Shown: piece after piece, positions 18,369 through 26,978 of the stretch
How the letters are laid out: every line of letters starts with the position of its first letter
How positions within the stretch are numbered: the first letter of the stretch is position 1
Assembly: GCA_011773845.1 (NCBI GenBank)
Contig: WVWV01000146.1
Location: 21,235 to 59,314 of the forward strand
DNA length: 38,080 nucleotides
Reading direction: 5' to 3'
Origin: Lysobacterales bacterium
GTDB lineage: Bacteria > Pseudomonadota > Gammaproteobacteria > Xanthomonadales > SZUA-36
Program-made: the position numbers and the translations under genes
Notes under the pieces: generated by a model
What the model saw: the letters and a program-made list of their open reading frames with translations, nothing else
What the model was told of the DNA's origin: nothing
The model's database searches: none

Positions 18369-19294
18369 CGGACGACTTCCCGGGCGACGGCATTCACCTG
18401 GGCGCGGCAGAATTGATCGCCTTGAGGCCGCGCTGCAACGCGCTCTGCCTGCCTTTCCATCAGCCCACCGTATCGGCCCTGGCGGGCGCGTACCGGTCAC
18501 GTTTTCGCGGCCGCGGCGTGGATTTCCTCGAGTCGCGCAACTACCAGCCGGGCGACGACATTCGCAACATGGACTGGCGCGTGACGGCCCGCACCGGCCG
18601 ACCCCACACCAAGATCTTCCAGGAGGAGCGCGAGCGCCCCGTGCTGCTGGTGCTCGATGCGGCCCCCAGCCTGTTTTTTGGCACCCGTCACTGTCTCAAA
18701 TCCGTCGCGGCCGGGCGCATGGCCGCCGCCATCGCCTGGGCTGCCGTCCGGCGAGGCGACCGAATCGGGGCATTCCTGTTCGCGCCCGGGGCGCACCGGG
18801 AGATCCGTCCCGCCGGTGGGCGCCGGGGCGCGATGCGGGTGATCCAGGGCCTGGTGGAATGGCTCGACCCGGCGCGTATCCGTGATGGCATGGAGCCCCT
18901 TTCGGCGGCCCTGGAACGGGTGCGCCACGCGGTTCGGCCTGGCAGCCTGGTCATCGTCATCAGCGATTTTTTCAGCCTCGATGAAACCTGTAATCGGCAT
19001 CTGTCGCGGTTGCGTCAGCACAACGACGTGATCGGCTGCCAGGTGCTCGACCCGGCCGAAGAGACCCTGCCGGCGGGGCGCTATCCCATCACGGACGGCC
19101 GACATACCAGCCTGCTGGACATGGCACACGCTGGCGGGCGGAGACGGTTCCAGGCCATGAGCGAGCGCCACGGCGAGGGGCCGCGCAAGCTGTTTCAGAA
19201 ACACCAGTGTGACTGGGTCGTGATGCATACGACGGATGACCCGGTGGAGGTGTTGGGCCGGGATCTGCGGGTGCTGGTGGGGCGCGCGGCATGA
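18365..19294 (+). CDS. DUF58 domain protein
   Basis: This 309-residue protein carries the DUF58 signature RNYQPGDDIRNMDWRVTART near residues 58-77, followed by a VWA-like fold with VLLVLDAAPSLFFG, where the metal-site DxSxS is altered to DAAPS. DUF58 proteins are almost always encoded directly after MoxR ATPases and are thought to be clients or partners. The protein lacks membrane segments and is probably cytoplasmic. It overlaps moxR and the next gene by 4 bases each (ATGA), so all three are likely co-translated. Confidence 0.9.
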   Translation: MTDDFPGDGIHLGAAELIALRPRCNALCLPFHQPTVSALAGAYRSRFRGRGVDFLESRNYQPGDDIRNMDWRVTARTGRPHTKIFQEERERPVLLVLDAAPSLFFGTRHCLKSVAAGRMAAAIAWAAVRRGDRIGAFLFAPGAHREIRPAGGRRGAMRVIQGLVEWLDPARIRDGMEPLSAALERVRHAVRPGSLVIVISDFFSLDETCNRHLSRLRQHNDVIGCQVLDPAEETLPAGRYPITDGRHTSLLDMAHAGGRRRFQAMSERHGEGPRKLFQKHQCDWVVMHTTDDPVEVLGRDLRVLVGRAA

Positions 19295-19767
19295 ACCCCC
19301 AGGGCGCGGATTTGCTGGCACAGCTCAGGGATATTCACGCGGTCCCGGTGGTGGCCTGGTGGCCGCCCGCCCCGGGATGGTGGTTGCTGGCTGCGCTCCT
19401 GCTGGTCGCGCTGTGGTTTGCGGCGCGCTGGGCGGTGCGCCGCTATCGGCGCCGGTTGATGCGCCGCCGGTGGCTGGCGAAGGTCGCCGAACTGCAGGCA
19501 GCCTGCGACCCCGCCCGCGCGCCCCAGGCGTTCATCGCGGGCCTGAATCGCATCCTCAAGGTCACCGCGATGGGGGCATTTCCGGAGGCCCATTGCGCCC
19601 GCCTGCAAGGTGCTGCCTGGGTCTCCTTCCTGCGACAAAAGCTGGGCGACGATGCCGTCGCCGAGTCCCTCGAGGCCTTGGCCGGTGGCCCCTATGAGCC
19701 GCGACCCCAATACGATGCCGACGCGTTGCTGCATGCGGTCCGTCGCTGGATCAGGCGCTATGGGTGA
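19291..19767 (+). CDS. DUF4381 membrane protein of the Bat-type operon
   Basis: A 158-residue protein with one predicted membrane helix (about residues 31-50, WWLLAALLLVALWFAARWAV), then a strongly basic segment (RRYRRRLMRRRW) and a helical cytoplasmic tail. Size, topology and place between DUF58 and the first VWA gene match DUF4381. The function is unknown. A role in the membrane assembly of the MoxR/VWA machine is inferred from context. Its 3' end overlaps the next gene by 8 bases. Confidence 0.8.
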   Translation: MNPQGADLLAQLRDIHAVPVVAWWPPAPGWWLLAALLLVALWFAARWAVRRYRRRLMRRRWLAKVAELQAACDPARAPQAFIAGLNRILKVTAMGAFPEAHCARLQGAAWVSFLRQKLGDDAVAESLEALAGGPYEPRPQYDADALLHAVRRWIRRYG

Positions 19768-20779
19768 GGCCGAGATCAGCACCGGTTTTGCCGTGGCGTG
19801 GCCATGGATGCTCGCCCTGCTGCCACTGCCCTGGCTATTGCGGTGGTGGCTTCCGGAGGCGCCCGCGCGCGGCATGAGCGCCTTGAGGGTTCCCTGGTAC
19901 CGGTCGGTGGCCGCCGGCGCCGAGGGCTGGATTCGCCGCCCCCTGCTGGCGGCCGTCGCCACGCTGGCTTGGCTGTTACTGGTGGCGGCCGCGGTGCGCC
20001 CCCAGTGGGTCGGCGAGGTCGATACCCTGCCGGTGACCGGCCGGGATTTGCTGCTGGCGGTGGATATCTCGGGCAGCATGGATACGCAGGACATGGTGTG
20101 GGAGAACCGCGCGGTCAATCGGCTCGAAGTGGTCCGGCAGGTTGCCGGGGAGTTCGTGCAGCGCCGACGCGGCGACCGGGTAGGGCTGATCCTGTTCGGC
20201 AGCCGTGCATATCTGCAGACGCCACTGACCTTCGACACCGAAACCGCGGCCACGCTGCTGTCCGAATCGGAGATCGGGCTGGCCGGTCGCGAGACGGCCA
20301 TCGGCGACGCCATCGGCCTGGCGGTTAAGCGCCTGCGCGAGGACGCCGCCGCGGATCGCGTGCTGATCCTTTTGACCGATGGCGCCAATACCTCGGGTGA
20401 GGTGCAGCCCCTGCAGGCAGCGGAGTTCGCGGCCCGCGAAGGGCTGACCGTGTACACCGTGGGCGTGGGCGCGGACGAGATGATGGTCAAGGATTTTTTC
20501 GGCTCGCGGCTCGTCAACCCCTCCGCGGACCTGGATGAGGACACGCTGCGGGCCATTGCCGAGCGGACCGGCGGCCGGTATTTCCGGGCCCGCGACGCCG
20601 AGGGGTTGGCAGGGATTTACCGCCTGCTGGACGAACTCGAGCCGGTCGAAAGCGACGTCGAGGCAGTGCGGCCTGTCGATGAGTTGTTTTACTGGCCGCT
20701 GGGTATCGCCTATCTGTTGGCGCTGATCACCCTGGCGGTCGTGCTGCGCCCCGCCGGGTTGCGCATGCGGGCGGCGTGA
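19760..20779 (+). CDS. VWA-domain membrane protein, BatA-like
   Basis: The 339-residue protein has two N-terminal membrane helices (about residues 13-30 and 58-78), a von Willebrand factor A domain and a C-terminal helix (FYWPLGIAYLLALITLAVVL). The metal-binding MIDAS site looks complete: DISGSMD, the Thr in RETAIGDAIG and the Asp in LLTDGANTSG. In Bacteroides such proteins were linked to aerotolerance; in Proteobacteria the role is less clear. The frame is open further upstream within the previous gene. The ATG at 19760 overlaps the DUF4381 stop by 8 bases and gives the family's normal N-terminus. Confidence 0.92.
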   Translation: MGEAEISTGFAVAWPWMLALLPLPWLLRWWLPEAPARGMSALRVPWYRSVAAGAEGWIRRPLLAAVATLAWLLLVAAAVRPQWVGEVDTLPVTGRDLLLAVDISGSMDTQDMVWENRAVNRLEVVRQVAGEFVQRRRGDRVGLILFGSRAYLQTPLTFDTETAATLLSESEIGLAGRETAIGDAIGLAVKRLREDAAADRVLILLTDGANTSGEVQPLQAAEFAAREGLTVYTVGVGADEMMVKDFFGSRLVNPSADLDEDTLRAIAERTGGRYFRARDAEGLAGIYRLLDELEPVESDVEAVRPVDELFYWPLGIAYLLALITLAVVLRPAGLRMRAA

Positions 20780-22452
20780 TGGAACCCGCGATCCTGCATT
20801 TCATCCGGCCCGCGTGGCTGTGGTCGCTGCCCGTGGCGGCGCTGCTGCCCTTCGCCTGGCGTTACCTGCGCCGCCCCTCGGGGGATTGGGCCCGCATTTG
20901 CGATGCACACCTCCTGCGCTGGCTCAGTGCGGATGACCCGGCACGGCCGCGGCGACGCGCCGGCACCTGGGCGGCAGCGGCCTTGCTGGTGTTGGCCGGC
21001 CTCGCGCTGGCGGGCCCCAGTTGGCAGCGCCTGCCGGACCCGTCGTTCACCGCGCGCGATGCCCGTGTGCTGGTGGTCGACCTGTCGGCGTCGATGCTGG
21101 CCGAGGACCTCAAACCCAATCGGCTGGTGAGGATGCGCTTCCGGCTGTCCGATCTGCTCGGCCAGACGCGGGAGGGACAGGTGGGACTGGTCGCCTATGC
21201 CGGCGATGCCTACGTGGTCTCGCCGCTGACCAATGACATGAATACGATCGCCAACCTGTTGCCGGCACTGCACCCGGACATCATGCCGGTGGCGGGCAGC
21301 CGGGCCCAACGGGGCCTGGAGCTGGCGGCCGAACTGCTGGAACGGGCCGGTGCGGCGCGCGGAGAGATTCTGCTGGTGACGGACAGCGCCGACGCGGCCG
21401 ACGCGGAGACGGCGGGCGCGTTGTACCGGCGGGGCATCGCCACCTCGGTGATGGCCGTCGGCACGCGCGACGGCGCGCCGATTCCCAGCGGCACGGGCTT
21501 CGTGAAGGATGCCGCCGGCAACGTGGTCATCGCCCGCCTGCAGCTGGATCCGCTGGCCCGCGTGGCGGCGGCGGGGGGCGGCGTGCTGACCCGCCTGGAC
21601 GCGCCACCCGCGGACGTGGTCCCGTGGCGGTCCGCCGAGGGTGGGGCCTTTGCCCGCCGTGATGACGGGCTCGAGGAGCGGTGGCGGGACGCCGGGCCGT
21701 GGATGCTGCTCCTCATCCTGCCGTTCGCAGCGCTCGGGTTCAGGCGGGGACTGCTCTTCCAGTTGGCGCTGTGCTTGCTGCCCGGCCTGATGATGAGTCC
21801 GCCCGCGCAGGCCGGGTGGTGGCAGGACCTGTGGCAGCGTCGTGACCAGCAGGCGCAAGCGGCCCTGCGCGAGCAGCGGCCCGCGGAGGCGGCCGGCTTG
21901 GCCCGGGACCCCGCCATCAGCGCGGAGGGCTGGTACCGGGCGGGTGAATACGGGCTCGCGAGCGAGCGGTGGGGCGGCCAGAACACGGCGAACGCGCACT
22001 ATAACCGCGGCAATGCGCTGGCACTGGCGGGTGAATACGACGCGGCGCTGGCCGCCTATGACGAAGCCCTGGCCCGGGCCCCCGGCATGGAAGATGCCGA
22101 GTTCAACCGGGAAGTCGTGGAACGACTGAAGCAGCAACAGCAGCAGGAACAGGACCAGGCCGGCGAGCAGTCCGAGTCATCGGCGGAGCAGTCGCCGGAC
22201 GGCCAGCAGTCACCGCAGCAGGGTGAGGGCGAAGCCGACCAGGAGGAGCAACCGGGCGAGGAAGCGCAGGGGGAGAACGACGCCGAGTCGAATCAGCAGG
22301 CCCTGGCGCAGGCCTGGTCGGAGGAAGACGCGCAGGCAATGGAGCAATGGCTGCGACGCATTCCCGACGATCCCGGCGGCCTGCTGCGGCGCAAATTCCG
22401 CAGCCAGCACCTGCAGCGGGGCGCGCCCGCGGACGAGGAGCGGTCGTGGTGA
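20779..22452 (+). CDS. VWA and TPR fusion protein, BatB/BatC-like
   Basis: The 557-residue product joins a BatB-like half (two N-terminal helices, then a VWA domain with DLSASM and VTDSADAAD) to a BatC-like half with two central helices, a TPR repeat (NAHYNRGNALALAGEYDAAL and following) and a long Gln/Glu-rich low-complexity stretch (about residues 450-520). The Thr of the usual MIDAS loop is not obvious (VAGSRAQRGLELA). The start is an ATG at 20779 overlapping the preceding TGA as TGATG; a GTG one codon earlier is an alternative. It is likely membrane-bound with the TPR part on the periplasmic side, by analogy. Confidence 0.9.
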   Translation: MEPAILHFIRPAWLWSLPVAALLPFAWRYLRRPSGDWARICDAHLLRWLSADDPARPRRRAGTWAAAALLVLAGLALAGPSWQRLPDPSFTARDARVLVVDLSASMLAEDLKPNRLVRMRFRLSDLLGQTREGQVGLVAYAGDAYVVSPLTNDMNTIANLLPALHPDIMPVAGSRAQRGLELAAELLERAGAARGEILLVTDSADAADAETAGALYRRGIATSVMAVGTRDGAPIPSGTGFVKDAAGNVVIARLQLDPLARVAAAGGGVLTRLDAPPADVVPWRSAEGGAFARRDDGLEERWRDAGPWMLLLILPFAALGFRRGLLFQLALCLLPGLMMSPPAQAGWWQDLWQRRDQQAQAALREQRPAEAAGLARDPAISAEGWYRAGEYGLASERWGGQNTANAHYNRGNALALAGEYDAALAAYDEALARAPGMEDAEFNREVVERLKQQQQQEQDQAGEQSESSAEQSPDGQQSPQQGEGEADQEEQPGEEAQGENDAESNQQALAQAWSEEDAQAMEQWLRRIPDDPGGLLRRKFRSQHLQRGAPADEERSW

Positions 22453-24185
22453 GGCGGCGGACCCGCAGCGCGAGCGGGCGGGCGGCGGGGCTCGCGGCCG
22501 CCGTGCTGGCCTGGGTGTTTGCCGCGTGGGCCGCGGCAGCGGAGGTGACGGTGCGCGTGGACCGCACCGAGGCCGTGGTGGGGGAGACCGTCACCCTCAT
22601 CATCCAGACCGATGATCCGGAACAGAGCCTGGAAACGGACCTCGACGCATTGCAGCAGGAATTCGAGGTGCTGGACCAGCGCTCGGAGACACAGATGTCG
22701 ATCGTGAACGGGCAGCAGACCGCGCAGGTGCGGTTGCTGGTGACGCTCGAACCCCGGCGCAGTGGAATCCTAACGATTCCGGCGCTGAAGTTCGATGGCG
22801 CCGCATCGACTCCGCTGCAGATCACGGTCGCACCGGCGCCTGAACTGGCGCCGGGAGAGGCCCCGCCGGTGTTCATCGAGCTCGCGCTGGACCCCGAGCA
22901 GGGGCCCTACTATGTGCATGCGCAGTTATCCCTGACGGTGCGTATTTTCTACCAGCAAAACCTCACCGAGGCAGCCATCAACCCCCCGGCGCCGGACCAG
23001 GCATCGGTGCGGCTGCTGGATGAGATCCCCTTCCAGGCGGACCGCAATGGCGTCCGCTACCGTGTCCTGGAGCGCCGATACGCGATCTTTCCGGAACGAT
23101 CGGGGCAGTTGCAGATACCGCCCATGCAATTGACCGGGCGGTTGCTGGAGCGACCTGCCCAGCGGCTCTGGCAGCCCTCCGTTCGCGGCCGCCGGGTGCG
23201 CATCGATAGCGAGCCGTTGAGCCTGGAGATCGAACCACGGGCCGCCGCGTTCCAGGGTGAGCACTGGCTGCCCGCGCGGCGCATCACGCTCTCACAACAG
23301 ATTTCCGATCCGGACTCCCTGCGCGTGGGCGAGCCGGTGACCCGCACCGTGATCGTTGACACGGTTGGCCTCGAGGAAAACATGATCGAGGAGCCCCGGT
23401 GGCCGGCCCTGGCGGATGCGCGGGTGTATCCCGACCAGCCACAGGGCATTACGCGGGATGATGGACGCTGGGTCCTCGGGCACAAGGAATTCCGCTACGC
23501 GGTGGTGCCGGAGAAGTCCGGTGAACTGGTATTGCCGGAAGTCCGCGTCGATTGGTGGGATACGCTCGCCGATGTCCAGCGCACCGCGGTCCTGCCGGAG
23601 CATCGTGTAACGGTGGCGGCTCCCGAATTGCCGTCGGGCGCGACCGCTGCGGCGAAACCGGCTGCCGCGGTTCCGGGGACGGCCGCGTCTGCCGCGGCCG
23701 GGCCGTTGGCCGAAACCGGTGGTATCTGGCGCGCGCTGGCGATCGTGTTCGCCGTGCTCTGGGTGGCCACGCTCGGTGTCCACCTGCACCTGCGTCGCGG
23801 CGCCACCGGTCGCGGCCGTGCGCCCGTGGAGCCCGGCATGCCGGAGGACGAGGCCGGGCTGCTACGGGCCTTGAGGCGCTCCTGCGCGGATAACGACCGC
23901 ACCCAGACTCGCCTGCTGCTCCGACGGTGGCTGCGGGCGCACGGTCCGCGACGCGCGCACGGCAGTGTGCTCGAGTTTGCACGCGGCGTTGACGATGCCG
24001 CGCTGCGGGATGCGATTCGGGTGTTCGATGCCGGCGACTTTGGCACAGCGCCTGCATCGCAGTGGGAGGGCGAGGCCCTGTGGCGCGCGTTCTCGAGCTG
24101 GCGGCAGGGGTGGCTTGGCGAGCGATGGTCGCGGCGCGAACCGCTGCCGGACCTCTATCGGCAGCCGAAACCGCGTCCCGGCTGA
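22449..24185 (+). CDS. BatD-like protein
   Basis: The 578-residue protein has an N-terminal signal helix (AAGLAAAVLAWVFAAWAAAA), a long beta-rich periplasmic part with BatD features (VGETVTLIIQTDD near the start, YYVHAQLSLTVRIFYQQNL, ALERRYAIFPERSG-type repeats), a C-terminal membrane helix (ALAIVFAVLWVATLGVHL) and a cytoplasmic helical tail. The start is GTG at 22449, with GAGGAG 8 bases upstream, overlapping the previous stop (GTGA); GTG at 22446 is also possible. It is the last gene of the operon, and its stop touches the stop of the convergent SPOR gene. Confidence 0.9.
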   Translation: MRRRTRSASGRAAGLAAAVLAWVFAAWAAAAEVTVRVDRTEAVVGETVTLIIQTDDPEQSLETDLDALQQEFEVLDQRSETQMSIVNGQQTAQVRLLVTLEPRRSGILTIPALKFDGAASTPLQITVAPAPELAPGEAPPVFIELALDPEQGPYYVHAQLSLTVRIFYQQNLTEAAINPPAPDQASVRLLDEIPFQADRNGVRYRVLERRYAIFPERSGQLQIPPMQLTGRLLERPAQRLWQPSVRGRRVRIDSEPLSLEIEPRAAAFQGEHWLPARRITLSQQISDPDSLRVGEPVTRTVIVDTVGLEENMIEEPRWPALADARVYPDQPQGITRDDGRWVLGHKEFRYAVVPEKSGELVLPEVRVDWWDTLADVQRTAVLPEHRVTVAAPELPSGATAAAKPAAAVPGTAASAAAGPLAETGGIWRALAIVFAVLWVATLGVHLHLRRGATGRGRAPVEPGMPEDEAGLLRALRRSCADNDRTQTRLLLRRWLRAHGPRRAHGSVLEFARGVDDAALRDAIRVFDAGDFGTAPASQWEGEALWRAFSSWRQGWLGERWSRREPLPDLYRQPKPRPG

Positions 24186-24779
24186 CTACCGGCCGGCCTC
24201 CAGCACCAGGGGAGGGTTGAAGCCGTTGTCCACCAGCAGGCGGCGCATTTCGTCGGCGCGGCGGGCCCCCTGCACGGGTCCGATGCGAACCCGGTGCCAG
24301 GTCACGTCATCCACGGTGACGGTCTGAACCTGGGCGACCGCGCCGAGCAGGGCCAGGCGAGCCTTCATCTGTTCGGCGTCTTCCGCCCGCCGAAAGGAGC
24401 CTGCCTGCAGGACATACATTCCCGCGCCCGGCCCGGTGGATGCGGTCGCCCCGGGCGAGCTGCGCTCGGAGAGCTCCTGCTCCGGCACCACGACCTCCAT
24501 TTCGGGCAGCACGGTGAAAAAGTCGTATTGCGGACCGCCGTCGCCAGCCAGCCCGCCCGGCTCATCCGGCAGCGTGGTATCGGCCGTGCTGGGCGCCTCC
24601 GCTACCGCCGCCGGAGACGCCGGTCGGGTGGGCAGATAACCCCGGTAGAACAGCAGACCGAACAGGCCGGCGCCGATGATGACGCCGGCCATGAACCAGG
24701 CCACGGCCGACGGTGCGCCCGAGCGCCGCCGTCTGGCGCCGCGCCTGGCAGTGGTCTTCTTCCGGCGCTGAGCTGCCAT
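24186..24779 (-). CDS. SPOR-domain cell-division protein, FtsN-like
   Basis: This 197-residue bitopic protein has a very basic cytoplasmic N-terminus (RRKKTTARRGARRRR), one membrane helix (about 27-46), a periplasmic linker with acidic and Pro-rich stretches and a C-terminal SPOR domain (about 118-190, starting GMYVLQAGSFRRAEDAEQM). SPOR domains bind septal glycan lacking stem peptides. FtsN in E. coli has the same domain order and is encoded near priA. Position directly downstream of argS (one-base gap) is the common place for the FtsN-like gene in Pseudomonas-type genomes. The short linker lacks clearly identifiable FtsN essential motifs, so orthology is probable, not proven. Confidence 0.85.
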   Translation of the reverse strand: MAAQRRKKTTARRGARRRRSGAPSAVAWFMAGVIIGAGLFGLLFYRGYLPTRPASPAAVAEAPSTADTTLPDEPGGLAGDGGPQYDFFTVLPEMEVVVPEQELSERSSPGATASTGPGAGMYVLQAGSFRRAEDAEQMKARLALLGAVAQVQTVTVDDVTWHRVRIGPVQGARRADEMRRLLVDNGFNPPLVLEAGR

Positions 24780-24780
24780 C

Positions 24781-26538
24781 CTACATTTCCTCCGGCGCGG
24801 CGATGCCCAGCAGCCCCAGGCCGTCGGCCAGTACCCGCTGGGCAGCCAGGATCAGATTCAGCCTGGCATTGCGCAGGTTCTCATCGTCGACCAGGAATTG
24901 GTGGGCGTTGTAGTAGGCATGGAACTCGGTGGCGAGCAGATCGAGGTAATGCGCCAGGATATGCGGCGCGCGCAGGCGCGCAGCCGATTCGATGACCTCC
25001 GGGTACCGGCTGATCGCGCGCATCAGTTCGAGCTCATGGGCTTCGCCCAGCAGGTCCAGCGCCGCTTCGCCGATGGGAATGTTGTGCGTCAGGTCCATCT
25101 GGTCGAGATTCCGGAATACGCTGCTGATGCGCGCGTGGGCATACTGGATGTAGTAAACCGGGTTTTCGTTGCTGCGCGACTTGGCCAGGTCCAGGTCGAA
25201 ATCCAGGTGCTGGTCGTGGGAGCGCATCACGTAGAAATACCGTGCGGCATCGCTGCTCACTTCCTCGCGCAGTTCGCGCAGCGTGATGAAATGACCGGAG
25301 CGCGTGGACATCTGCACCTTTTCGCCCTCGCGGAACAGCACCGCGAATTGCACCAACAGGATTTCCAGCGATTCCGGATCCTCGCCCAGGCCCCGGGCCG
25401 CCGCCTGCAGCCGCGCGATGTAGCCGTGATGGTCGGCGCCGAAAACATAGATGGCGTGCTCGAAGCCGCGCTCCAGCTTGTTGAGAAAGTACGCCACGTC
25501 GGAAGCGAAATAGGTGGTGCGGCCATTCTCCCTGGTCAGCACGCGATCCTTCTCGTCGCCCAGCGCGGAGGCCCGGAACCAGGTGGCGCCGTCCTTGACG
25601 TACAGGTGGCCGTTCTGCTGCAGGCGGTCGATGGCGTGCTGTATCGCCCCGCTGCGCTCCAGTTCCAGCTCCGAGAACCAGAGATCGAACTCGACGCCAA
25701 ATTCCGACAGGTCGTCGTGGATATCCTTGAGGATGGTATCCAGCGCGGCGTCGAAAAATGTCCGGTAGCCGGAATCGCCCAGCAGGGTGCGGGCGCGCTC
25801 GATCAGGGCATCGATGTGCACTTCCGCCTGGCCGCCGGGACCGTCAGGCGCCAGGTCGTCCAGCACGTTCTGCCCCGGGAAGCGCCACTTGTCGCCGACT
25901 TCACTGCGAGCCAGTCGGGCGATGTCGTAGATGTACTCGCCGTGATACCCGTTGTGCGGGAACCGGAGTTGCTCACCGCACAACTCCAGGTAGCGCAACC
26001 ACACACTGGTGGCCAGGATATCCATCTGGCGGCCATTGTCGTTCACGTAATACTCGCGCTGCACGATATGGCCCGCGGCCTCGAGGATGGCGGCCAGGCT
26101 GGCGCCGTAGGCGGCACCGCGGCCGTGGCCCACGTGCAGCGGGCCGGTCGGATTGGCGGACACGAACTCCACCGTGACCCGCTGCCTGCGGCGCGCGATG
26201 GCATGCCCATAGCGCTTGCCGTCCCGCAGCACGTCCTTGATCACTCCGTACAGCGCGCAACGGTTCATGAAGAAATTGATGAAACCGGGCCCGGCGATTT
26301 CGGTGCGTTCGACCTGGCGCGAATTGGGTAGGCGATTGATGATTTCCTGGGCCAGCTCGCGCGGTGACCGGCCGGCTTCCCGCGCCAGCACCATCGCGAG
26401 GTTGGAGGCGAACTCACCGTGCTCGGCGGAGCGCGAGCGCTCCACCTGCGGTGCGATTTCCTGACCCTTGGGCAACACGCCATCGCGCTGCAGGTGCAGC
26501 AGCGCCTGGATCAGCAATTCTTCGATGTGGTCTTTCAA
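24781..26538 (-). CDS. argS: Arginyl-tRNA synthetase
   Basis: ArgRS charges tRNA-Arg. The 585-residue class I synthetase has an N-terminal Add-1 domain, the EIAGPGFINFF segment, a HIGH motif (ANPTGPLHVGHGRG), the KMSKS-region equivalent KVQMSTRSGHFITL and a C-terminal DALR anticodon-binding domain. The KMSKS Lys is replaced, as is usual for ArgRS. I prefer the TTG at 26538 because it yields MKDHIEELLIQAL, collinear with the MKDTIRQLIQQAL-type N-terminus of Pseudomonas ArgS. A GTG at 26562 would add eight residues. Neither has a strong ribosome binding site. The SPOR gene follows after one base. Confidence 0.95.
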   Translation of the reverse strand: MKDHIEELLIQALLHLQRDGVLPKGQEIAPQVERSRSAEHGEFASNLAMVLAREAGRSPRELAQEIINRLPNSRQVERTEIAGPGFINFFMNRCALYGVIKDVLRDGKRYGHAIARRRQRVTVEFVSANPTGPLHVGHGRGAAYGASLAAILEAAGHIVQREYYVNDNGRQMDILATSVWLRYLELCGEQLRFPHNGYHGEYIYDIARLARSEVGDKWRFPGQNVLDDLAPDGPGGQAEVHIDALIERARTLLGDSGYRTFFDAALDTILKDIHDDLSEFGVEFDLWFSELELERSGAIQHAIDRLQQNGHLYVKDGATWFRASALGDEKDRVLTRENGRTTYFASDVAYFLNKLERGFEHAIYVFGADHHGYIARLQAAARGLGEDPESLEILLVQFAVLFREGEKVQMSTRSGHFITLRELREEVSSDAARYFYVMRSHDQHLDFDLDLAKSRSNENPVYYIQYAHARISSVFRNLDQMDLTHNIPIGEAALDLLGEAHELELMRAISRYPEVIESAARLRAPHILAHYLDLLATEFHAYYNAHQFLVDDENLRNARLNLILAAQRVLADGLGLLGIAAPEEM

Positions 26539-26585
26539 CGATCCGGCACCGGTTTGCAGCACCGCGGGGGCCGCGGGAGCGGGCT

Positions 26586-26613
26586 ATTGTAAACCTTTGC
26601 GCCGGGCTTTGAA
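26586..26613 (-). promoter_or_regulatory. Candidate promoter of argS
   Basis: Minus strand: TTCAAA (26613-26608), a 16-base spacer and TACAAT (26591-26586). The -10 is five of six to consensus. The predicted start is near 26579, leaving about 40 bases before the TTG start. Confidence 0.5.
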
Positions 26614-26735
26614 CCCTGTGCAGGTCAGCCTGTTCGTACCCAGGCTACGGCCGGGGCCGGCCATCGTTGATGTCATGCCGCGCCGCCCACACCCCCGGCG
26701 CGCGCCGCGCGTGGAGCGCGCGGGGCCGCGCCACC

Positions 26736-26756
26736 TGTGGATAAGTCTGTGAACAA
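26736..26756 (-). promoter_or_regulatory. Tandem DnaA-box-like sites
   Basis: TGTGGATAA (26736-26744) is a perfect complement of the consensus DnaA box TTATCCACA. After three bases TGTGAACAA (26748-26756) gives TTGTTCACA, one mismatch from TTATNCACA. The same orientation and 12-base pitch resemble pairs of boxes at origins and DnaA-regulated promoters. DnaA binding is inferred from sequence only. Confidence 0.55.
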
Positions 26757-26923
26757 ACCACCAGGCCCGGGGCCACGGTGGAGTCGGCGGATGGGGCCCA
26801 GCCGGTCAGCAGATGCTCCCTTGAGGCAATAAAACCCATTAAATCATTCGGATAGAGAAATATTCGGAGCCAGACTTAACAACACCACGATTAAATCCAT
26901 GATTTGCTAAAAAGGACCCGGAT

Positions 26924-26932
26924 TGTGCATAA
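26924..26932 (-). promoter_or_regulatory. Third DnaA-box match
   Basis: TGTGCATAA is the complement of TTATGCACA, which fits TTATNCACA exactly. It lies at the right edge of the AT-rich patch, 168 bases from the tandem pair and about 40 bases upstream of the putative dctM -10. Confidence 0.45.
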
Positions 26933-26969
26933 AATGCCGCCCCGCGGGACCGTGCCGGGGGCAGGTCGA

Positions 26970-26978
26970 TGCTATGAT
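26970..26978 (+). promoter_or_regulatory. Extended -10 promoter of dctM
   Basis: TGC followed by TATGAT (26973-26978) forms an extended -10 element; no good -35 is present 17 bases upstream. Transcription would start near 26985, about 50 bases before the dctM ATG. Confidence 0.5.

Noticed and set aside
22129-22300. Repeat array in the Gln/Glu-rich part of the VWA-TPR gene
   Set aside because: The CAG/GAG-rich stretch is irregular low-complexity coding sequence without a fixed unit, not a tandem repeat or CRISPR.
26592-26970. Hidden dctQ upstream of dctM
   Set aside because: Frames in this gap are short and interrupted, and give no hydrophobic four-helix protein on either strand.
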